A stretch of DNA of 26,905 nucleotides from Deltaproteobacteria bacterium. Its GTDB lineage: Bacteria; Desulfobacterota; Syntrophia; Syntrophales; UBA2192. Position 1 is the first letter of the stretch, and each line of letters opens with the position of its first letter. The notes under the pieces are model-generated. The model saw nothing but the letters and a program-made list of their open reading frames with translations, ran no database searches and had not been told where the DNA came from. The stretch lies in assembly GCA_026388445.1 (NCBI GenBank), contig JAPLJU010000184.1, positions 1 to 26,905 on the forward strand, written 5' to 3'. This document shows, one piece after another, positions 1 to 8,205 of this stretch. Position numbers and translations under genes: made by a program.

Positions 1-810
1 TCCGCGGTCCGCGAGAAAGACGGGCAGATCACGATCCTGGAGAAGCGTATCACCGAGCTCGAACCCCTGCTGGAACAGCTCGAAGACAAAGACGGCATGC
101 TCAGGGAACTCGACATGAGCCTCAAGGCTATCACCCGCGAAAAAGACGAGCAGATCGACGCGCTTAAAAAACGCCTCGGCGAGATGGACAGCCGCCTGCA
201 AAAAGCCGTCACTGAAAAGGATGTGGAAATAACCGCTCTGAAAAACCGCGTCGGCGATCTGGAACCCGCCCTCCTCCAGCTGGAGAATCGAAGCAGGCGA
301 GTACAGGAACAGGAAAAAAGTCATGTGGCGGCGACCCGGGAGAAAGATGCCCTGATCACGGAGTTGAAACAGCGGGTCCTTGAACTCGCGCCGCTCGAGA
401 ACCGGGTCATCGAAGATGACAAGGTGCTCAAGACGCTTGAGGTCCGTCTTCGTTCGACCATGAGCGCGAAGGAAGCGGAGATGACGAAACTCAAAAGGGA
501 GATCGAAAAGCTCAAACGCCCAACGAAGGCCCGGACCCCAAGGGCGTCAAAACCCGCAGCGTCCAAGAAGCCGGCGAAAAAAACCGGAGCCAAAGACGAC
601 CTGAAGACGATCAGCGGGATCGGGCCGGTTATCGAGAGGACGCTGAACGGGCTCGGGGTCCGGACTTACCGACAGATCGCGAAATGGTCCAAGGCTGATA
701 TCGACAGGGTTTCAGCAAAACTCACCGCCTTCAAAGATCGCATCAGGCGGGAAAACTGGATCAAGCAGGCCCGGGAGGCGTACCTGAAGAAATACGGAAA
801 GCGGCTCTAG
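1..810 (+). CDS. Coiled-coil protein with C-terminal helix-hairpin-helix domain (5' partial)
   Basis: The reading frame is open from base 1, so the N-terminus lies outside the window; 269 residues are visible. Roughly the first 170 form a long charged coiled coil built from a recurring unit of the form EKDxxIxxLxxRxxxLE, with repeated LEP-LLxQLE phrases. A Lys/Ala/Pro-rich linker follows. The last 70 residues contain DLKTISGIGPVIERTLNGLG, a helix-hairpin-helix signature (GIGPxxExxLxxLG) like that in COG3743-type predicted DNA-binding/flap-endonuclease-like domains. A structural or DNA-associated role is inferred; no catalytic residues are visible. A strong terminator starts 48 bp after the stop, so this is the last gene of its transcript. 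Confidence 0.8.
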   Translation, partial: SAVREKDGQITILEKRITELEPLLEQLEDKDGMLRELDMSLKAITREKDEQIDALKKRLGEMDSRLQKAVTEKDVEITALKNRVGDLEPALLQLENRSRRVQEQEKSHVAATREKDALITELKQRVLELAPLENRVIEDDKVLKTLEVRLRSTMSAKEAEMTKLKREIEKLKRPTKARTPRASKPAASKKPAKKTGAKDDLKTISGIGPVIERTLNGLGVRTYRQIAKWSKADIDRVSAKLTAFKDRIRRENWIKQAREAYLKKYGKRL

Positions 811-857
811 GCAAGGCTTACAAGACTGGAGCAGAGAAAGCGTAGCCAGCAAAAAAA

Positions 858-882
858 CCGCGCCCAATGGCGCGGTTTTTTT
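858..882 (+). terminator. Rho-independent terminator
   Basis: A perfect 7-bp GC stem (CCGCGCC / GGCGCGG) with a 4-base loop is followed by seven T. Seven A precede it, so it could also stop transcription from the opposite direction. It lies just after the coiled-coil/HhH gene. Confidence 0.9.
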
Positions 883-1123
883 AAAACAAAGTGACGAAAG
901 TCCTCACAGTGATCCTGTTTTACCCCCTCACAGATGCAACCATTGAAACTAAAAAATGACCCCCCATAAAAAAGTCTTGACAAATCAAACAAAATTCTGA
1001 AAGGAATAAGGACCTTGGAGGAGGGTGGGCCCGAATAGCGTGTCCTTCACGGATTGACTTCTTTGTTCATACCCTTTGCCCTTCCTTTTCCTGCCAATCT
1101 GAGGTCAAGGTTTTTTAAGGGAG

Positions 1124-2119
1124 GTGGTCTCCATCTACCAGAGAAACCTCAAGAGGCAGTTCCTTGCTTTCCTGTCCATGATGCTGCGATGGCCCATCTT
1201 CATCTTCCTCGCGGTCAGCCGGACGTTTAAGATCAACACCCTCTTCACGATATATCCAGGATCCGTCCAAGACTTGGAGGGATACGCTCTTCCCGGCTTC
1301 AGAAAAGTGCTCACCAAATACATCTCGGGAAAACCCTTTATCGCCGGCGTGATCACCAGCGGAAACGGTTACGGCCGCGGCCTGGTCCTCGCATTGCCGA
1401 ACACGATAGAGCAGATCAAGGCCGACAAAAAGCTCGTGGGAAAAATCATGAGACGCCTGGAATTCGCCCGCAAGGTTACGGGGGCGAAAACCATCGCCAT
1501 CGCGGGCCAGGGACCGCGATACTTCAAATCCCACTACCCCTACCAGGAGCCTTTTGTATACGGATTGAGGGGCAGGGTGTTCTCTGTCATAGAGACCGTG
1601 GAGAGAATCTCCGAGAAACACCATCTCCCGAAGGACCTGACAACCGTCGCCATACTCGGGGTCGGTGAAATAGGGGAGGCGATCATCCAGAACCTGACAG
1701 ACCTGGGTTATAACGCGAAGGGGATAAGCATACACAAGGTCGATGGCCGGGTGATCATAGACAACGACGATTTTGACATGCTGAGAACGGCGGACCTGGT
1801 TGTCGTTCAGACACCCAGAGGCAACGACGTAATCCCTTATTACGAGAACCTAAAAAAATCGGCGATCCTCGTGGATGACGCGCATCCCCGGATCACCGTT
1901 CCGCCGAATGGAAACAAATTTTACAAGGTTGCGGTCGGTCGTCCCGGGGTCACCTTCAAACCTCCACTGCCCGGGTACAGGGACTACTGGATCCCGGGGT
2001 GCGTCCAGGAATCCATGGTCGTTGCCGAAACAGGCCGCGCCGACCTTCAGCAGGAGGAATTCAACCAGAAATCAAAAGAACTCGGCTTTTTTGCGATCTT
2101 GGTTGAAGAGTGTGGTTAA
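1124..2119 (+). CDS. Rossmann-fold reductase resembling long-chain acyl-ACP reductase (AAR/COG5322-like)
   Basis: 331 residues if the GTG start is used. The NAD(P)-binding loop GVGEIG is at residues 179-184. By eye the whole protein follows the cyanobacterial acyl-ACP reductase plan: an N-terminal domain with GRGLVLALP and an AIAGQGPRYF stretch, then the Rossmann core, then AILVDDAHPR (AAR has a similar VLIDGGYPK) and a C-terminal GCVQESM whose Cys293 matches the acylated cysteine of the AAR CFAEAML motif. It may therefore reduce an acyl thioester to an aldehyde, but the substrate is inferred. The N-terminal 25 residues are hydrophobic and could attach to the membrane. The start is uncertain: the Shine-Dalgarno-like AAGGGAGG overlaps the GTG, and ATG codons at 1178 and 1181 are alternatives. 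Its neighbours do not fix a pathway. It could be a different dehydrogenase of the same fold. Confidence 0.6.
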   Translation: MVSIYQRNLKRQFLAFLSMMLRWPIFIFLAVSRTFKINTLFTIYPGSVQDLEGYALPGFRKVLTKYISGKPFIAGVITSGNGYGRGLVLALPNTIEQIKADKKLVGKIMRRLEFARKVTGAKTIAIAGQGPRYFKSHYPYQEPFVYGLRGRVFSVIETVERISEKHHLPKDLTTVAILGVGEIGEAIIQNLTDLGYNAKGISIHKVDGRVIIDNDDFDMLRTADLVVVQTPRGNDVIPYYENLKKSAILVDDAHPRITVPPNGNKFYKVAVGRPGVTFKPPLPGYRDYWIPGCVQESMVVAETGRADLQQEEFNQKSKELGFFAILVEECG

Positions 2120-2139
2120 CGCCTTAACGTTCCAACCCT

Positions 2140-2182
2140 TGATCATTTCTGAGATGCAGCACTCCTGATCGTTTCTGGGATG
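2140..2182. repeat. Imperfect 17-bp direct repeat, period 26 bp
   Basis: TGATCATTTCTGAGATG (2140-2156) recurs as TGATCGTTTCTGGGATG (2166-2182), two mismatches apart. Both copies lie in the 3' end of the minus-strand small gene, whose TGA stop is inside the distal copy. The period is not a multiple of three. Confidence 0.75.
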
Positions 2183-2652
2183 TTTCTCTTCGGTGTCGGT
2201 TTGACTTCCGCCTCGTTCGGCGTCATCACACCCTGACCATCCCTTACCTGCATCCGGTCCACCGTCGTCATGATCTTCAGGCCTTCATATTCCACGTAAA
2301 AATCAGCACCCTTGACCGGAAGGCTCATCCCCTCTTCATCACCCGCATCCGCCGCGGCTGTATTGCAGAGCCTGACACCGGCGAAATAACACAGGGCGTT
2401 GTTTTTCTCGGCATGCTCCAGGTTGTAAAAGAATTCCTGGTCACTGGCCAGGCTCCCCCGATTCGGGTAAAAATCCGTCCGGACGATGACGAAGCACAAC
2501 TGGCCTTTTTCCCGGGCGACGATCTGCGGGGTAACCGTCATCGCAGGGTTCACGCCGAGAATTTCGAACCCGTCACGCTGCATCTGGCTGTGGACAATCT
2601 CGACGCCGAAGTGGTGGATTTCAGCCTTCGTTAATATTTCCTTTTTCCCCAT
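2143..2652 (-). CDS. Hypothetical protein, possible degenerate PD-(D/E)XK (YraN-like) fold
   Basis: 169 residues. The ATG is preceded by GGAG at an 8-base spacing. Residues about 15-60 read like the core of the YraN/UPF0102 and restriction-endonuclease-like folds: a helix, then DGFEILGVNPAM, then PQIVAREKGQLCFVIVRT. This aligns by eye with the family pattern of GEIDLIARDG followed by FVEVKTR. The catalytic Asp and the ExK pair would be replaced here (Q in PQIVA, VIVRT at the strand), so nuclease activity is doubtful. The remainder, with CYFAGVRLCN and GADFYVEYEGLKIM, is not recognised. The gene converges on the upstream reductase gene 23 bp away. No function is assigned. Confidence 0.65.
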   Translation of the reverse strand: MGKKEILTKAEIHHFGVEIVHSQMQRDGFEILGVNPAMTVTPQIVAREKGQLCFVIVRTDFYPNRGSLASDQEFFYNLEHAEKNNALCYFAGVRLCNTAAADAGDEEGMSLPVKGADFYVEYEGLKIMTTVDRMQVRDGQGVMTPNEAEVKPTPKRNIPETIRSAASQK

Positions 2653-2724
2653 AGAGACTTCTCCATCAGTGTAGTAGCGAACTTTCGATCAAAGGCACTT
2701 CCGGTCCTTTAGAGGTGCAAGATT

Positions 2725-5127
2725 TCAAGCAGCCTTGACAGGCTGGCGTGCTCCGTTATCCAGTTCCGTCCTCACGGCAACGGCAATCTTCTCCAACGTG
2801 TAGGGCTTCTTGATATACTGCCCCGCGCCCAATCGCTGGGCCTCCTTGACCCGTTCTGTTTCAGCAAATCCGCTGACGATAATCGCCTTCTGTTCCGGAT
2901 GTCGCTCGGTGATTTTTTTATACGTCTCGAGGCCGTCGATGCCGGGATCCATGATCATGTCCAGGATCACAAGATTTGCGGAGTTGTCTCTCAGGTATTC
3001 AACCGCTTCCTCCCCGCTGGACATCGCGCTGATGTTGTAGCCCAGCTTCTTCAACATGACGGATGCAATTTCCCTCTGTTCTGCCACGTCATCGACGACC
3101 AGCACAGTCTCTCCCTGGGCCAGGAAATTTTCGATATAAATCTTCCTCTCCTCCTTGCTCGCCGACTGCCGGTTGACAGGGAAGTAAATGGTGATGGTGG
3201 TGCCCCTGCCTTCTTCGCTCTGGATGTCGATGTAGCCGCTGTGGTCTTTCACCGTTCCCCAGACAACGGCCATGCCCAGGCCCGTACCGCTCCTTCCCAT
3301 CACCTTCTTCGTGTAGAAGGGTTCAAATACCTTGCTGATGTCCTTCGGTGCGATGCCGATACCCGTGTCGGTGATTCTGATGACGATGTATTCACCTTCG
3401 GAAACCTGGTCATACCCCTGAATAGAGGTGTCCACGTATCGGTTCGTAGTTTCAATCTTGATCATCCCTCCCCGCGGCATGGCCTCGGCGGCATTCGAAA
3501 CAAGATTCATCACGATCTTGGACAGATGCACCGGGGAGCCGAGCATGGGGAGGAGTTCTTCGTCGAGGTGACCTTCAATCCTGATGTTGGGATGGAAGGA
3601 CCTCAATTTTTCAAGTTCGGGGCTCCGCAGGTAGTCCCGGATGATGTCGTTGAAGCTGACCGGCTCCATCACCGCCACACCCCTTCTCGCGAGGGTCAAC
3701 ATATCCTGGACAATCGCCGCGGCTTTCTCGCCCGACTTCTGGATGGCCGAAATGCCTTTCCTCAGGGGGCTCACTTCCGGTAATTCCATCAGGAGCAATT
3801 CGGGATAACCGACGATGGCACCCAGGATGTTATTGAGATCATGGGCCACACCCCCGGCGAGGGTGCCGATCGCCTCCATTTTCTCCGAACGTCTGAGCCT
3901 CTCCTCCAGGGATTTCTTTTCGCGCTCCGTTTGTTTCTTTTCCGTAATGTCCCGCAGAACCTTCAAGACGGCGGAAGGCTTATCCTCGCCATCCCTCAAG
4001 GCCACGTTCGCAACGCAGTGGCAATCGAGAACCTGACCCATCCGGTTGATCAGGATGGCCTCGTCCTCGTGGATGTTTCCGTCCTGGAACGTCTTGACCG
4101 CGTAACAGGGTTCTGTCCCGCAGGGCCGGTCCCTGCCGCACAAAACCTCGTAACATTTTTCCCCGTTGCAGCCGATGTTGAATGCTTCCTTCGCCTTCTC
4201 GTTGCTCCAGATAATCTTTAAATCTTGATCCACCATGACCATGTAGTCGCTGATGGAATAAAGGATAGCGTTCAGCTTCCCTTCGCTTTCTCTCAGGGCT
4301 TCCTCGGACCGTTTGCGCTCCGCCATCTCCGTTTCCAGCTGCATGATGGCCATGTAGAGCTGCTCCGTCCGCTCGATCACGCGCCTCTCCAGTTCCTCGC
4401 CGGCCCTTCGCAGCTTGTCGTCGGTCTCTTTCAACACAGAGACCGTAATGTTCAACTCGGCATTTACCTTCTCCAGTTTCTGCTGGGCCCTTTCTCTCGT
4501 GCTTTCGAACAGATACGCAAAGACGGCAATCACGAGAAAGGACGGGATAAAGCGCAGTTTGAAATCCATGGAATACGTCGCGAACATGCTCGGGGGATCC
4601 TTGATGCCGAAGAACATGAGGGCCGGGATAAACAGGATGAACGTCGCGATCAGGCCCTCCGTCGCGCCGAGGATGAAAGTGGCAATCAGGGGAAAAGTGA
4701 AATACCAGACATGGGCCGAATGGTTTACCCCCCCGGTGAAGAGCAGGTAATAAAAGAGAAGCATGATCAGGCCAATCCCGAAATACGAGGTGGCCTTGAA
4801 ATTTTTTGTTATGCGGAAGTAGAGAACCGTCAGGAAAAGGGCGGCGGCGGCAATGTAATCCAGCCATGAAAGAAGGAAGTTTTCCTGAATACGGGCGAGG
4901 GTTCCCAGGGTGATCAGCGCGAGGACACCGGTGATGGCGACGACGTTGACGACGATGATTCTGCGGGCGACTTCGATGTCCGGGTTTTCGTCCAGCCCGC
5001 CGGTGACCACGTTGAGCCAGACCTTCACCAGGTATTGCCAGGCCGTCTTTAACCCGGGTAACATGGATTTGACAGGGTCGTTTAAACCAACGACTTCACG
5101 AATCTTGGTTTGCTCGCTCACCCCCAT
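2725..5127 (-). CDS. Membrane hybrid histidine kinase with PAS and receiver domains
   Basis: 800 residues. Order: about six membrane segments (near 57-77, 90-106, 115-133, 141-158, 160-175, 193-208), a coiled coil (210-285), a PAS domain (about 285-395), HisKA with the H-box GGVAHDLNN (His429), HATPase with NAAEAMPRGG, DTGIGI and GRSGTGLGM, and a C-terminal receiver with the phospho-acceptor in VILDMIMDPG (Asp723). The PAS carries five closely spaced cysteines (320, 325, 330, 336, 341) plus Cys369 and Cys371, suggesting a redox, metal or cluster ligand (inference). It autophosphorylates on His and probably relays to its own receiver; no partner response regulator or output domain is adjacent. 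The start ATG has AAAGGGGGG upstream. The gene is divergent from the DUF3108 gene across 478 bp. The ligand is unknown. Confidence 0.93.
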   Translation of the reverse strand: MGVSEQTKIREVVGLNDPVKSMLPGLKTAWQYLVKVWLNVVTGGLDENPDIEVARRIIVVNVVAITGVLALITLGTLARIQENFLLSWLDYIAAAALFLTVLYFRITKNFKATSYFGIGLIMLLFYYLLFTGGVNHSAHVWYFTFPLIATFILGATEGLIATFILFIPALMFFGIKDPPSMFATYSMDFKLRFIPSFLVIAVFAYLFESTRERAQQKLEKVNAELNITVSVLKETDDKLRRAGEELERRVIERTEQLYMAIMQLETEMAERKRSEEALRESEGKLNAILYSISDYMVMVDQDLKIIWSNEKAKEAFNIGCNGEKCYEVLCGRDRPCGTEPCYAVKTFQDGNIHEDEAILINRMGQVLDCHCVANVALRDGEDKPSAVLKVLRDITEKKQTEREKKSLEERLRRSEKMEAIGTLAGGVAHDLNNILGAIVGYPELLLMELPEVSPLRKGISAIQKSGEKAAAIVQDMLTLARRGVAVMEPVSFNDIIRDYLRSPELEKLRSFHPNIRIEGHLDEELLPMLGSPVHLSKIVMNLVSNAAEAMPRGGMIKIETTNRYVDTSIQGYDQVSEGEYIVIRITDTGIGIAPKDISKVFEPFYTKKVMGRSGTGLGMAVVWGTVKDHSGYIDIQSEEGRGTTITIYFPVNRQSASKEERKIYIENFLAQGETVLVVDDVAEQREIASVMLKKLGYNISAMSSGEEAVEYLRDNSANLVILDMIMDPGIDGLETYKKITERHPEQKAIIVSGFAETERVKEAQRLGAGQYIKKPYTLEKIAVAVRTELDNGARQPVKAA

Positions 5128-5605
5128 CGAAGTTGCCCCCCTTTAAACATGGCCTGCCCCGAATTCCTCCTCGAATATCGCTTTATCCATCCCCCGCCGT
5201 ATGACCATCGGGGGCGTTTCTGATCGGTGTGCAGTCCATGATAGAGATGATCTGATCTTGGTGGCTTATTAAGCACTAACTATGCCATCTAATTGCACTT
5301 AATAAAAAAGATCGGGCACGATCGACAGGTCACCGAGTTGGGGGCGAAACAGAACAATTCAAAGCACTTTTCCCCCCTCTGTGGCAGGACCGGGCGGGCG
5401 ACTCACACGTAACGTGAGATGTTAAAAAATTGACGAAAGACAGCATTACGCTTTTTGCTTGACTTTCGGACCTTTGAAGTTTACATCTTAAACCAAAATT
5501 AACTAGAAATATTAGATAGTTAATGCAATAAACCCTGTATCGAAATTGTGTCAAAAAAATTGCTCGACCTCACGGGGTGCACCGCCATAATCCATCATTG
5601 ACCGG
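5128..5605. other. AT-rich divergent intergenic region
   Basis: 478 bp separate the kinase gene (minus) from the DUF3108 gene (plus). The stretch from about 5240 to 5560 is clearly more AT-rich than its surroundings and should hold promoters for both genes. A TTGACT at 5459-5464 followed by a poor TACATC at 5482 is the best plus-strand sigma70-like pair, but it is weak. The short open frames here have no signal peptide, domain or ribosome-binding site, and I see no RNA gene. Confidence 0.5.
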
Positions 5606-6493
5606 ATGCTTCCCGGGATGAAAGTGAAGGGCATGGAATCCAAGCATAGAAACCATTTGCGCCAGCCTACGAACGGATCGTCCTGTCTTTCCGGCTTGAG
5701 CCGCTCTCCAAAAATTTTCGCAGCGCTTCTTCTCACGACCATCGCTCTATCTCTCAGCCCCTGCAGTACGACGGCTGCAACGCAAGAGGTGCCTTTCCGG
5801 CCGGGGGAAAAATTCATTTACCGGGCCTCCTGGGGCATGATTACGGCCGGTGACGCTGCCATCGAAGTCCTGCCCTTCAGGACCTACAACGGCGTCCGGA
5901 CGTATCACTTCATGATGGAAACAAGAACAAACGCCGCCCTTGATCTCATCTACAAGATCCGCGAGCGGCAGGACTCGTATCCTGATATCCACATGTCCCG
6001 GACGCTCCATTACTCCAAAAAAAGCACGGGGGAACACCCCCGGGACGTCGTGGTCACATTCGACTGGGCAAAGATGACGGCAACCTACACGAGTTTTGGT
6101 CAGGCCGAGAAACCCGTTTCCATCAAGGCCGGCACCTTCGACCCGCTTTCACTTTTTTTCGTCATACGCCTGCACAAGCTGAAAGAGGGAGATGTCCTGG
6201 AAATTCCTGTCACCGACGGCAAAAAATTGATTGCGACGAAAGCGAGAGTGGACAGGCGGGAGAAGCTGGTGATTGATGGTAAGTCCTACGATACTTACCT
6301 GGTGATACCCGTGATGGAGCGATTGGACAAAGTCTTCGGAAAAGAGAGAGAGCCCGACATGAAAATCTGGTATACGGCGGACGAAAAAAAACTGCCCGTG
6401 AAAATCCAGACCAAGGTGGCCGTCGGCAGCTTCGTCTTCGAGCTCATTTCCGCGACAGACGGATCGAAGGCTGGCGGCGATGGCCTGCGCTGA
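5606..6493 (+). CDS. Exported DUF3108 domain protein
   Basis: 295 residues. The stretch from FRPGEKFIYRASWGMITAGD to the C-terminal KIWYTADEKKLPVKIQTK matches DUF3108 (PF11306): a repetitive beta-strand domain beginning with a GE-x-(F/L)-x-Y-x-x-x-W/Y-G pattern and ending in WYT-D-x-x-x-(L)P-V. A hydrophobic segment, IFAALLLTTIALSLSPCSTTAA, lies about 40 residues in and looks like a signal peptide with a long N-region, so the protein should be periplasmic. LSPC is a poor lipobox because of the proline. The start is uncertain: ATG codons at 5606, 5618 and 5633 all lack a well-spaced ribosome-binding site. It appears monocistronic. The family's function is unknown. Confidence 0.82.
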   Translation: MLPGMKVKGMESKHRNHLRQPTNGSSCLSGLSRSPKIFAALLLTTIALSLSPCSTTAATQEVPFRPGEKFIYRASWGMITAGDAAIEVLPFRTYNGVRTYHFMMETRTNAALDLIYKIRERQDSYPDIHMSRTLHYSKKSTGEHPRDVVVTFDWAKMTATYTSFGQAEKPVSIKAGTFDPLSLFFVIRLHKLKEGDVLEIPVTDGKKLIATKARVDRREKLVIDGKSYDTYLVIPVMERLDKVFGKEREPDMKIWYTADEKKLPVKIQTKVAVGSFVFELISATDGSKAGGDGLR

Positions 6494-6497
6494 AAAC

Positions 6498-6526
6498 AGG
6501 CCCGATGGGGCAAGCGGGTTTTTTTA
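6498..6526 (+). terminator. Possible weak terminator after the DUF3108 gene
   Basis: CCCG and CGGG can pair around a 10-base loop, followed directly by seven T. The stem is short, but it lies between two convergent genes, where a terminator is expected. Confidence 0.4.
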
Positions 6527-6552
6527 TTCGGGAATCAGAAAGACGCCTCCGG

Positions 6553-8130
6553 TCACGCCCTCGGGAGCCTTCTGAACGATTTGATGAATTTCATCATCTC
6601 GACCAGGTCGCTGACCTTGATCTTTCCCGTCATCAAGGCAACCTCGGCATTCGCCTTCCCCAGCTCAATATCCTGGTAGAGCTTGTCTGACGTCCTGACG
6701 ACGCACTCCGGATTTCCCTTCAAACCGGCCTCGACGGTGCAGGATCCCCCCTTGATCGTGACGGTGAACTGCCCGCCCTCGGGACCCGAAAGATCGAAAT
6801 GAAAAACGGTTTCCCAGCTGCCAGCCTTCTCGCTGAGGAAACGCTCCGGCAGGCTTTTCAGAATCTCAGCGGCTGTGGTCGGTATCACCCTGACGGGTTC
6901 CGGCCTCTCGGGCTCTTCCCGCTGCTGAATGGGCTTTGCCAGCGCGGGCGGGGAAGCTGCTTTCTCCTGAACGGCTCCGTAACGGACCTGATCGATCATC
7001 AGGCGGGCGATGATCTCGCGCATGATCTCCGATGTGCCGCCCACGATCGTGCCCACCCGAGCGTCCCGGTAGATGCGGGACATGAGATACTCGTCCATGT
7101 AACCGTAGCCGCCGTGGAACTGGAGGCAGGTATCGGCCATTTTCTTCATGAGCTCCGTGGAAAGGAGCTTTGCCATGGAGCAATACTCGACGGCCTGCTC
7201 TTTCCGGCTGTGGAGCCAGCAGGTGTAATACGTCAGCTGACGCACGGCTTCCAGCTCGGCCTTGAGATCGGCCAGGGTGTGACGAATGACCTGAAATTTC
7301 GACAGGGGCCGGTTAAAGGCCTCCCGCTCCGTAATGTATTTCAGGGTGGTCTCCAGACAGAGCCCGGCACCGCTCACATAGAGAACAGCGCTCACCAGGC
7401 GTTCGAGCTGGAAGCACTCCATGATGTAATAAAAACCCTTGTTCTCCTCGCCGATGAGGTGGGATATCGGAACGCGAACATCCTCGAAAGAAAGCTCCCC
7501 TGTATCGGAGCAGTGCCAGCCGATCTTGTGAAGCTGTCGAGCCGTGAAGCCCGGTGAGTCGCGATCCACCAGGATAAGACTGATGCCGCCCACCCCGGCC
7601 CCTGGGTCCGTTTTCGCCGCGACCAGGACGAAATCGCCAAAAACCCCGTTGGTGATGAAGGTTTTTGACCCGTTCAGGACATAGTGATCGCCGAGCCGGA
7701 CGGCCTGTGTCCGTATGGCCGCCACGTCTGATCCGGTATTCGGCTCCGTGATGGCCAGAGCCCCGATTTTTTCCCCCGCGATGGAGGGGACGAGAAACTT
7801 CCGTTTCAGTTCTTCACTGCCGAACCGGGCGATATACTCTGTCGCCATGAACTCATGAACACTGACCGCCGCTGAAAAACCGCCCATGGTGGATCGGTTG
7901 AGCTCCTCGAGGAACACGACGGAATAGAAAAAATCCGCCGCGGTCCCGCCATACGCCTCGGGATGGTTGATGCCGAGCAAGCCCAGTTCCCCCATCCGTT
8001 TCCAGATGGCCCTGGGGATGCGCTGCTCTTTCTCCCAGGTATCGGCGTGCGGTGCGACCTCCTTTTCGACAAACTGCCGCACGGTGCCCCTGAATGTCTC
8101 GTGCTCCGAACTGAAGTAAAGCGATTTCAT
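6553..8130 (-). CDS. Acyl-CoA dehydrogenase fused to C-terminal SCP2 (sterol carrier-like) domain
   Basis: 525 residues from the ATG at 8130. Residues about 1-385 are a full FAD-dependent acyl-CoA dehydrogenase, with ITEPNTGSD and a C-terminal QFHGGYGYMDEY. The late position that carries the catalytic Glu in medium-chain enzymes reads IVGGTSEIM, with Gly. Instead a Glu is found in QLERLVSA, as in isovaleryl- and long-chain types (Glu247 counting from the ATG at 8142, Glu243 from 8130). A Pro/Glu-rich linker leads to a roughly 110-residue SCP2-like lipid-binding domain (GGQFTVTIKGGSC, LKGNPECVVRTS, LMTGKIKVSDLVEMMKFIK). The ATG at 8142 lies within GGGAGGT, the probable ribosome-binding site, hence the choice of 8130. 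It is the last gene of the beta-oxidation operon. The domain may present long-chain acyl-CoA to the active site (inference). Confidence 0.93.
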   Translation of the reverse strand: MKSLYFSSEHETFRGTVRQFVEKEVAPHADTWEKEQRIPRAIWKRMGELGLLGINHPEAYGGTAADFFYSVVFLEELNRSTMGGFSAAVSVHEFMATEYIARFGSEELKRKFLVPSIAGEKIGALAITEPNTGSDVAAIRTQAVRLGDHYVLNGSKTFITNGVFGDFVLVAAKTDPGAGVGGISLILVDRDSPGFTARQLHKIGWHCSDTGELSFEDVRVPISHLIGEENKGFYYIMECFQLERLVSAVLYVSGAGLCLETTLKYITEREAFNRPLSKFQVIRHTLADLKAELEAVRQLTYYTCWLHSRKEQAVEYCSMAKLLSTELMKKMADTCLQFHGGYGYMDEYLMSRIYRDARVGTIVGGTSEIMREIIARLMIDQVRYGAVQEKAASPPALAKPIQQREEPERPEPVRVIPTTAAEILKSLPERFLSEKAGSWETVFHFDLSGPEGGQFTVTIKGGSCTVEAGLKGNPECVVRTSDKLYQDIELGKANAEVALMTGKIKVSDLVEMMKFIKSFRRLPRA

Positions 8131-8160
8131 GAAACCTCCCATAAAGGCATTGGGCGTCAG

Positions 8161-8205
8161 GCCTTTTGCCCTTCGCCCTTCGCCTTTAGCCTTTAGCCCT
8201 TAGCC
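8161..8205 (-). repeat. Heptanucleotide tandem array (GGCNAAR family)
   Basis: Read on the minus strand, six contiguous 7-bp units follow one another: GGCTAAG, GGCTAAA twice, GGCGAAG twice, GGCAAAA, then a partial unit. The array spans the stop codon of the acyl-CoA ligase gene and the spacer to the dehydrogenase gene. The same heptamers recur upstream of pxpB. Confidence 0.85.

Noticed and set aside
977..982. TTGACA as a promoter for the reductase gene
   Set aside because: No acceptable -10 hexamer lies 15-19 bases downstream.
3980..4867. 295-codon minus-strand frame inside the kinase gene
   Set aside because: Same strand, other frame as the kinase; Arg/His/Gly-rich translation without a domain. 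The kinase frame has TM, PAS and catalytic motifs.
5330..5554. 74-codon minus-strand frame in the kinase/DUF3108 intergenic region
   Set aside because: AT-rich region, no ribosome-binding site, no domain; more likely promoter DNA.
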